Below, piece by piece: positions 25,601 through 36,982 of a stretch of 64,000 nt of DNA. The position numbers and the translations under genes were made by a program. Numbering within the stretch: the first letter of the stretch is position 1; each line of letters begins with the position of its first letter. The stretch lies in the NCBI RefSeq assembly GCF_034702125.1, contig NC_085880.1:39130142-39194141 (forward strand). The letters are read 5' to 3'. The stretch comes from Engraulis encrasicolus (taxonomy: Eukaryota > Chordata > Actinopteri > Clupeiformes > Engraulidae). Under the pieces are notes generated by a model, which was not told where the DNA came from, did no database searches, and saw only the letters and a list, made by a program, of their open reading frames with translations.

Positions 25601-26460
25601 ACCCACAGCACTAACCATCTAGTGAAGTTTGCGGATGATACAACACTGGTGGGCCTCATCACTAAGGGCGATGAGACCCACTACAGAGAAGAAGTAGACC
25701 TGCTGGCCAGATGGTGCAAAGACAACAACCTCCTGCTGAATGTCAACAAGACCAAGGAGATTGTTGTCAACTTTCAGAGGGTCCAAAAACAACTGCCACC
25801 ACTGACCATCGACGGTGATGCAGTGGAGAGAGTGAGCAGCACCAAGTTCCTTGGAGTGCACATCAGCGACGACCTCTCTTGGACCACCAACACTACATCA
25901 CTGGCGAAGAAGGCCCATCAGCGTCTCTACTTCTTGCGCAAACTAAAGAAGGCAAGTGCTACACCCTCCATCATGACAACATTCTACAGAGGAACCATAG
26001 AGAGCGTCGTGTCCAGCTGTATCACAGTGTGGGGAGGAAGCTGCACGGAGAAAAACAGGAAGACACTCCAGCGTGTTGTGAACACAGCGAAGAAGATCAT
26101 TGGAGTACCACTCCCCTCCCTGCAGGACATTTACACCGCACGCCTCACCCGAAAAGCACTGATGATCATCAAAGACACAAGCCACCCTGCACACAAACTG
26201 TTCAGCCTCCTGCCCTCTGGAAAGAGGTACAGGCGCCTCCGTTCCCGTACCACCAGGCTTGCAAGCAGCACGATGCATCAAGCAATCAAGATACTGAACA
26301 CTCAACCCACTCTCCCTTCACTGTCAGCCTCTAGCCAGCCAGGCCACTGACAACGCTCCCCCCCCTCATCCCCACCACCATATCTGCGACTGAACATTCC
26401 ACCTGCACTACTACATCTGTGACTGAACTTTCAACCTGCACTAACTCAAAACATACACAT

Positions 26461-26532
<72 letters not shown>

Positions 26533-26593
26533 GCACACTGCACTTTCTGCACTAAACCCAAACATACACACACTGACACACAACTCATACTCA

Positions 26594-26632
<39 letters not shown>

Positions 26633-26675
26633 AGGTACACACACACAGACGCACACCGCACTTTCTACCTGCACT

Positions 26676-26751
<76 letters not shown>

Positions 26752-27497
26752 GCACACGCACACAAAACACATACAAACACACACACACACACACACATAC
26801 TGCTGCTGGTGTATTTAATAAAAACCTTTTTTAATTATTTATTTCTTCAAATGCTACTATTACTATGTCAGAACGCTATAAAGGACTTTTAGAAAAAGAA
26901 CAACAAAATACCTCCTCTTAATGTATGTTCTCTACAAGTCTTCTGTTGTCCAGTCTTGCACTTTAAATGTCTGTATGAGCAATGTCTACGTCCATACTGT
27001 CTATGTCCATGTATGAGTACTGTCTATGTCTATACTGTCTATGTCCTTACCTAGATTAGTCTATGTCTGCATGGGAGAGCAAGAAACGCAATTTCAAATT
27101 CTTTGTATGACCAGTGCATGTAAAGAAATTGACAATAAACTTGACTTGACATTATTATTTAACACTCACCGTATTTAACAGTATCAACAAACAGCCAACA
27201 AAACACAATCTGGGAGTACTTTGTAGATCTTTATCCAGTTACCACTCCATGTTGGTAGGATCTCAAGTTATGTGGGTTGTACGTAATGTATGTATGCGTG
27301 CATGTCTGTACATAGGCCTGTGTCCTCCGTTTTTGTTGGTTGTGCAATAGTCTTGTGATGTGATGTTATGTGTATGTCCTGTCTTAAGCGAGTGTTGCTC
27401 AGGGGCGCAAAATGAATGCCAGTGAAAACTGAAAATAAAGTCTAATCGTATCATATCGTAGTATGCGCTGTTCAAACACCACTCCCCATGACTAGAG

Positions 27498-27537
<40 letters not shown>

Positions 27538-27666
27538 TCTACCTCGTGTTTGAGTGAGGCGGTGATGTAGAGTCTCTCTCGTTCAGATATTCTGGGATGT
27601 GTGCTGGGAGTGTTGCTGACCAGCGCAGCCCATAAGATGAACCAGACCAAGCCAACAGCTCCTGCA

Positions 27667-27752
<86 letters not shown>

Positions 27753-30700
27753 AAGGAAATATGAAAACAAATGCCAAATAGCATGTACACAAATGCATCG
27801 TGGACACCCACGCACGCACTCACGCACAATGTGTTTTAAAGGAAAAATGAAATCAGAGGTTTAGGTATAAAACACTAAGGCAGAGCTTAATCTTTAAGAG
27901 CGTGACTATGAAAGCGTGGGAATGCTTTGGGAATTGAGTTAATCATGCAGCAACATCACCCTCCCTGAGACCAGTGTAATGCAATGAATGACTGAGCAAG
28001 GGGAAATGGCATTTAACCCATTGATGCCTAAAACACCTGCAAAAAAAGGCTGCTGAATGCCTAAGCCCTTTTTAAGAAAAGTTGCCCTAGTAGTAGCCTA
28101 TAAAAACGTAAATATCTTAGCCTCTGAAGCACATAAAAACGTGCAATAAGTTGCATTTAAACCCCAAGACCCTCATCTTGCATTAGAATGTGTTCATTCA
28201 GCTCTAACATACCAAGGTTTTTAATAAAATTGTCCCTGAATGTTGCGTCATGCAGCTCCAGGCACCAGGGCCAATGCTGCGCAACACAACATCCAGCATC
28301 AATGGGTTAAAGGAACAGATGTTATTATTATAGAAAGATCCCGGCTGAGGGCACAGGCTAGAGGGAGAAAACAGTTAAAATATCTCATTCATACTCTCTC
28401 TGTTAGCACACTACCTACTACAAGATCAGAGGGGTATACTAAAAAGCTGGTTCAGGAGTACACCAGCTTTAGTTCAGAGGTAAATCATCGAATAGAAGAG
28501 CCTGAAGTTCTCATTTTCTTATGAAAATGAGGAATCCAGGCTCTTCCATTAAATGATTTACCTCTAAACTTAACCTGGTTTGCTCCTGAGCCAGCTCCTT
28601 GGTATAGACCCCAGATCAACAATGCAGACATCAGGTTGTCATGTGCAGGCAATAAACGAGATCGTGAAATGACATTGCTTTGTTCATTCACTAGCCATAA
28701 ACATGATCACACGGTTTTGCGTTTTTGTGAAGCTATGATAAAGCACATTGGATTGTTAGGGTTACTGTAGGCTGCACAAATCCATGATGTGGCAATGGTG
28801 GCTAGCACTATGCGTATATTCATTGCATCCTCCTCCACAGCACTCAAGAGCAGAGGCTTACCAAAGAAGTAGAAGACATAGGTCCAGTCAAGATAAAAGC
28901 AAATCATCCCAGACAACGGCAGGGCAACCACAGTCCCCAACTGAGCTCCTGCAAAACAAAAGAAGACAGTTACACAACCCTGGATGTAAGCTTAATGGTG
29001 TATAAGCTGCAGGCAGCATTTAAATCTGCCTTCCAGCACTGCAATGCATAGCCACGCAATTTGGCACTGCATGAGACTCACAGAACATTGCATTTTGCCT
29101 TTAATTTTATTCATTTATTCTGACAATTCTAAGTGATTGTTTTCAAAAGTCCTGTCCTGACCCGTTATGTGTATGTCTATGCCTTTGCATGGGAGAGAGA
29201 AATGTTATTTCAATTTCCTTGTATGACCTGGGCATACAACAAGCTTTATAACACACCTAACTCAACAACAACAATAATAATAATAATAATAATAATAGAA
29301 TAATAATAATAGAAATGGATAAAGCGGCTTTGAATACAAAAATATGTACTATTATAATTGTCTTTATTATTATTACAATTATTATCATTATTATAATTAT
29401 TATTATTATAAAGCTGACTTGACCTGTCGTGACTTGAAAACACAATGCAAAACATGTCCGCAGTCACAAAACAGTACTGAATGAATCAATGCTTTGGACA
29501 TCATCCACACCAGAGCAAAGTGTATGGAGTTACTGCCGGTACCTGCGTAGGAAATGGTGAGCAGCCGGCTGCGTTCCAGTGGGGGGGCCCAGCAACCCCA
29601 CATAGCGTGCATGGCAGGAAACGTAACCCCCTAACAATAGGAAACATACAATTAGCTCAGCAACATAGCATTAGCGACTGACCCTCTAGCAAAAGGGAAC
29701 ATAGCATTAGCAACTGACCAACCACAACCACAACAAAGGCACTCTTTGCCTTGGCATTGGGAGAAAATGCTGAGTTGCTTAATTCGGATTAACTTAAAGA
29801 AGAAGAAAACACAAACACAAACACACACACATACAGACACACACACACACACAAGCTTATTAAACCATGTCCACCGTTGACGCATGCCGGCCCTTGAGCC
29901 AGCATTGATGGCTTTAAGGGCGAAACACGCCTGTGGACATTGTTTAATTAATGAATTAGGAATTAAGAATAAGCTTGGGATTGAATTTTTTTCTGCTTTA
30001 GCTTTATAGTTCTTGTAATCACACCCAAACGTTTCCTTCTTGAAGGTAAGCGGACCAATTCCTATCTCCAGTACACTTGGTGCATTCCAGACCCGATCCT
30101 AACTAGTAGGAGATTGCACTTCTCCCAACTCCAACTATGAGAAATGTATCTGAACGCCAGTCAAAGTGGGAGCTCCTACTGGTGAACTGCGGGGACCTGA
30201 CTGTACTCCTCCCTAAAAACAAATTGAAGTCGGAGGATAATGGCTTCGCCCATGGAGCCGTAACTTAAAATGACAACAAATAAGTGTAACTTTATTTCTC
30301 TTGTGTGCGGTTGTTCCAGAGACAGCCATTGTAACACAACATCTTCTTCATGTTATAGCATGATATTATGTCGATATGAATGTAACACAACAGAAATAAT
30401 AGCTATTATGGCTCTTTTGGCTCACATGAAAATACCTCTATAGGTAGACCTGTGGTGGTTACAATGCTTGTAGAACTCCAACTTCAACTGCCAGGAACGG
30501 GAGCTGAAATGTGCAGGTGGGAAAAGTGCAATCTCCTACTAGTTTGGATTGGAATGCACCATTAAGTAAGGGTTAACGTTCGGCGAGAAGGTCGCTACCG
30601 TGGAATAGCAGCACGACAGAGAGAATCTTTAGACCCCGACGCGGAGCGGAGGGGTCTTGTTCTCTCTGAAGTGCTGCTATTCCACAAAGCGACCGACTCG

Positions 30701-33700
30701 CCGAAAGTTAACCCGCTTATTATATGGATATACTTAAATGATTCACACATGGCGGGGACATTTCTTTAGGCCTATTTAATGTTAAGTCTATTATAGTTTT
30801 TAATGTCAAAAGATTGTTGCTGCGCAAAACAAAACAGTGCCGTTGTGGAACACCGCTAGGCAACAGCTATAGCCAGGACAACAGGTGTTGTCTATCACAG
30901 CAGCTGATTAGAGTCTTGTTGAAAAGTCGCTTTAGCAGTGAAAAGTCTTGTTGCCATTGACAGCGGTCTGTTATAGACCAACCCGTCCGTTATCGAAAAA
31001 TAACAGACGTGCGAACGTTGGGGAGCCCCGTTGAAATGAATGGAGCATTCGACCGATGACGTCACACCATATAATAAATCATATTAAACCATGTACACAC
31101 GGATGCTTAATGGCACAAACAACGGCAGTAAAAAAAAAACACCAGCATCTAAATCAAGACAAGGAATTCTAAATGTGCATTGCATTCAAACCGCATTATC
31201 AAGGACATTGGTGGTGGATGCAACTGTGGTATCAGTTTGCACAACAGAGGCAATGACAGACCATTGCTGCTTATCAAGTGCGTTTGTAATACAACCCCTT
31301 CAATCTTTCACAAGCACGTCTCCTACAAAAGCGAAGGGGCTCCTGTACTGTACATTTGTGCATGTTGAGAAATTTCCTTTTTTGTGGGGAGAAGGCTCTA
31401 CTTCAGAAGAGAATGGACAGAGATAGCATTTCTGAGGTTTGCATAAAATAGTGCTGATCTGGCTCAGCCAGACTTAAAAAAAAAGGGACAGCCCAGTGGA
31501 ATACATTTTCGAGGGTTGCAATGCACATTGAATAGATCGAGTGACACAAACGCACCTTCCCTCTATTTACAGATAAAATGATGCCAACTGTAGTGTTTGA
31601 CAATGGAAGGTAGATACACAACCACACCCTTACCACAGGACACAAAACACATGACACCCTTACAACAGGACACACAACACATGATGCAACAAGAGGAAAA
31701 CAGACATAGGGTGCCATCATAGAGTTGCATAAAGGGCATACTTTAAAGGTGCACTGTGTGAGATTTTTAGGTGTTTATTTCCAGAATCCATGCTACCCAT
31801 TCACTAATGTTACCTTTTTCATGAATACTTACCACCACCATTAAATTCAAAGTATTCATTATTAGGGGTCGACCGATACAGGTTTTTTAATGGCCGATGC
31901 GATACCGATATTTTCTCCATCACCCTTGGCCGATACCCGATTTCCGATACCCGATACGCCGATGCCGATATTGTTAAAAAGTGTTAAAAATGACAAAAAT
32001 CAGTACTGTATCATTTTAAAAAAAAATCCTATCCCATCACCTTTTCATCACACCATAACATGAATAACAGGGAAAAAACTGTCATGTAGGCCTACAAAGC
32101 ACACTGAGCAACTAGTTTTTCAAGTTTTTCATTATAGCCACCTAAAAAGGTATACATAAGGCATTAAAAATTCAAAGGACTGTGGCTTGACAGTGGTACA
32201 ATAGCATAGAGCTTGACTGTAAATTTGAAAAATGTTGGGGATGACCCCAAGATTATTATGGGTTTAAATATTTATGCCTATTTTTTCACCTGTATAGGTG
32301 TACTTGATTTACTAGGGCCAAAAAAAATCAAATCAACTAAATAACAAACAAAAGCCCAAAATAACAAACCAAAGAAATGCAAACAAAACACATAGACAAG
32401 TAAAAAAAAACATGTTCTTATTATCATATTATAAAATACATTGCAAAGAATCCCACCAGCAAAAACACCCCTGTTCAAAATGGTTTGGTCCGTCAAACGG
32501 CGGACACCCCTCTATTTTACACAGATTGGAACATTCACTTGTTGCTGAACGAGGAAGTGGTTGCATGCCGGTGACCTGGTCAGTTAAATGTTACAGAAAT
32601 GTTTTACACAGTATTTCTAAACAATTAAACTTCTATGAATTGAAATAGCCAGTTTGCAAGTGATGTTTGTTACTCATTGGAGATCGCTAAACAGAAGTTG
32701 ATAAATGAATGACGCTACGAAATGCGCGTTTTGAATCGCGGTGGAAATGTACACTGAAACATGCTGGAAGGCACTCGTTACAACGCTAGGTAAGAGTTAT
32801 GTTATGGCAAATGGGGGTGATAAATGACCGAACAATGAACCAGGGAAATAAAAACAGTAGTTTACCCTCGTTGCTGGTTGGTTAAATGCTACAGAAATGG
32901 TTTACAATATTTTAATTTAGCCAGTTTGCAAGTGGTGTTTGCTACCTATTAGATGTCGCTAATAGATTGAAGTTGATAAATGAATGACGGTATGAAATGC
33001 ACGTTTTGAAAGGCGGTGGAAATTAGACACGGTAGACAGTTACAACGGTAGGTAAAAGATGGCAAATGGTGGTGATTATTGACTGGATAATGAACCAGGG
33101 AATTAAAATTAGTACAGGAAATGGATGGAACTGAAACATTCTCCCTTTAGGCCTATTGCATGCACATGCCTTGTCATTCAGTGTCCACATTAAAATATTA
33201 TGCGTCTGAAAGTCTAAAACTTTGTGGCAGCCTGCAAGGCTGTTTACTTTACTCAATGAGAGGGGGAGGGTGACGCAGCAGCGTGCTGCGGGTCTGCCAG
33301 CAACATAGCTGCCCGTCTGTAGTCAAAATCTCGGGGTGGGCGTATCGGCAAAAACCGCCTGCGTATCGGCCGATGCGATACACTTAATAAAGGCAAATAT
33401 CGGCCCGATATATCGGCCGGCCGATATTATTCATTATGACTGGAAGAATTGCACTTTTCATACATGAAAGGGGGATCTTCTCCATCGTCCGCCATTTTGA
33501 ATGTCCAGGAATATCCATTTTTAGCTCAAAAAATTACTGTACTTGGGCCATAATACAAAATATTAGTTTATTACTTAGTACACTTTCATGAAAAGATCAA
33601 ATTTGGCAATAGGCAGCCCAGGTTCAATGAGCAGCATAGTTGCAGTACCTTTTTTGACCATTTCCTGCACAGTGTCCCTTTAAGAGCATACCTAGTGCTG

Positions 33701-34631
33701 CCTCATGTATGTATGAGGGCACGGTAGGTATGCACTTTAAGTATGCACTTCATGCATTATTTTATTTCTGTGTTGTGTTTTTTTTTTTTTTGCGCCGACA
33801 TGTGTTGTGCTATGCTACAGCTATGGTATGCATGTCCAAGATAAATCTCCCTCGGAACGATTTAAAAATAAAAACTGCACAACCACACTCTTATGGTGCA
33901 TTCATGTGCACGGGGAATTATGATAAGTACCAAACATGGAAATGGGAACTTAGCAGACATGAATGCCCCCCATGTAATATTTTCCACTCGACGCCTCGTT
34001 CATTTTTTTTTTTTTTACATATACACAAGTTTCCGAGACTGGATAATATCTGCTTCTGAGAGCACATAAAAGACACACTACAACAGACAAATTTCCCTCA
34101 TGGTGAATAAAAAAAGGAGTCTTGAATCTTGGCACACGTACCTCGCCGATGCCCTCCAGCACGCGCACGGCGATGAGGTAGCCGGCCCCCAGGTCTGCTG
34201 CCACGGGTGTGAGCAGCGTGAAGATGGTGGTGCCCAGGATCCCGAAGCCCAGGAGCCACTTGGCGCCGTACTTGCGGGCCAGGTAGCCGCCGGGGATCTG
34301 CGTCACAATGTACCCGTAGAAGAACGAGCCCAGGATCCAGCCCTGCGTCTCCGAGTCCCATTCGTAAACACTGGCCTGTTTTGGGTGCATTTCAATAAGA
34401 AGAGACATAGTGGTCAGAACAGGTGGAAGTTCAAAGGCTGTAAACAGCGCTCTAAAGTAAAACCAGCCAACCGGCCAAATGCTGGTGAAATTCCAGTTTG
34501 GCTGGCAGAAAAGACTAACCTGGGCAAAAGCCCACTGTTGACTCCATCAAACCAAAATCTTTAGGGTGGAAGTGCATAGGATGGCATCGCCAGGCTAAGA
34601 AAAGACCAACTTACTAGCCAATTTCATCCAT

Positions 34632-34708
<77 letters not shown>

Positions 34709-35139
34709 GCTAGTAAGATTAGCATTTACTAGCCATCTTGGCTGGTGATGAAAAAATTCATTTAGTAAAAACTCAAGTCCCTTCTTCCACTCCAGTGGCT
34801 TTTCTACGGTCTTGAGTTCATTAAATACTTTTTTTTTCTTGCCAAATACTATTGGCTGTGAAAGAAAACCTGGATGAATGAGAATCTCAGCATTGTGTAT
34901 GCTCTGTGGGAATTTTGTATGGAAAGCTTGAGCCTGAGTCAAATGGCAATGTTAAGAGGGGGCTTTTTTCGTCCTGCTACAAATAGACAAATAACTGAAA
35001 AGATTTTCTAATCTGTACTTCGTGTTCAGCCTTGCTTTCATATTGTTTTGCTAGTTTATTTGAAGACTACACACAGCAGTGTTTCCCCCAGAAAATTGGT
35101 TAGTCAAGGTGGTGAGGCTTCGAGTCTGTCCCTGGGGGG

Positions 35140-35177
<38 letters not shown>

Positions 35178-36939
35178 TCGCGATGTCACGCGGGGGGAGG
35201 TGTTGGCGGGGTTTGATGTCACGCACGGCACGAATACTGTTTCGGGGGTTTGGGTGGGTTTGAATAATAACAAAGCTGTGTAGAACTGGAAAATATGTAT
35301 TTATTGACCTGCCATATCAAAACTATTTACAGAAGCTGAAAAGAAAAATGTAACAAAAAGTGCAGTGCAGGTTGTTTACATTAACGAAAAAGAGAAACCA
35401 AATGGAGTGCAAAATTGACTGGCTACCTATGACTACCTATGGCACATTTTGCAAGTCTTTGTCCTTGCAGGCCATCCTTCTCGGTTTTTCAAAAAAGAGT
35501 TCCAGTGCCCTGTTGTAATTAAACTGCCCTACTGGTGGCCCATTTATGCTAATTCTTGGGTTGCTGCTGACCCCTGGTGGTGATCTACCGCTGCTGGTGG
35601 ACAACCTGGGCTTGGAGCCATTGAAACCCATTCAAAACTTCATTTTTTCGATCTGACACAGAATATTTTTAATTATACCTAAAGACACACCATTGGACTT
35701 GTTTAAAAGCTGAGAACCTCAGCTTTCCATAACTGAAAGCGGTATTTTCCTAGCATCTACCAATCCGAAGGTAGCCCACTTTAAGTGCGGAATTACTTTT
35801 CTAAAGATAGCGTTTTGTTTCCTTGGAAACGGACGCGGTTTATGTGTTACGCATACGCTATTTGACTCGGTTTTGCACTATTATGGATGAATTTCTAATC
35901 TTGACATGTTAATGGACAATCTATGCGAATTTCATAATGTGTTTTATGTGATATGGGAGTAAATGTGTTTACATCCCGTCTGGGATTTGTTAAACTAGCT
36001 GGCCCGCTAGTTAGCTAGCAAGTGCTAGGTCTCTACACTACGTCATGTCAAAAGTGGAAAGATTTGCCGACACTCAAGGCTGTGGATATAATGAACTGGT
36101 TCTGTGAATGTTCTCAGAATGTTTTGCTTTGACAAATTGCTGATATTATAGCATTACATCCAAATCCTGGTGTTTCTTTGTTTATGCTTGGGCCATTGAG
36201 ACAGATCGATTCTAATATCTATTACCAGAGAGAGTTTATTTCTGCTATTACTTACTTGCTAGCTAACTAGCGAACTAGCTAACAAATCCCAGACGGGCGT
36301 ACTGTTAACACATTTTACTCCCATGTTACATAAAAACGCATTTTGAAACTCGCACAGATTGTCCATTAGAATGTCAAGATTAGAAATTCATCCATAATAA
36401 TGCAAACCCGAGTCAAATAGCGTATGCGTAACACATAAACCGCGTCCGTTTCCAAGGAAACAAAACGCTATCTTTAGAAAAGTAATTCTGCACTTAAAGT
36501 AGGCTACCTTCGGATTGGTAGATGCTAGGAAAATACCGTTTTCAGGTATGGAAAGCTGAGGTTCTCAGCTTTTAAACAAGACCCATGGTGTGTCTTAAGG
36601 TCTAATTAAAAATATTCTGTCGAACATCGAACAAATGTACTTTTGAATGGGTTTCAATGGCTCCAAGCCAGGGTTGTCCCCATTGACAGTGGTTGTCCCC
36701 CATTTCAAATTCGCGCGCTCCAGTGAAGAGGCATTCTGACGTAACTGCAACCCAAGAATTGAAAATTAAAATTGTTTCAAAATATGGCCTCGAGGATGGA
36801 CACACATGGCGTAGTAATAAATCCGACCACTAGGTGTCACAATTTAGTCCAACCGATGTTGTCCTAGTGCCTGCGCTTGAACATGCATTACAACTTTTTT
36901 TTTTTTACAAGTTTTTTTTTTTTTTTTTGCCCTCGGACG

Positions 36940-36982
<43 letters not shown>

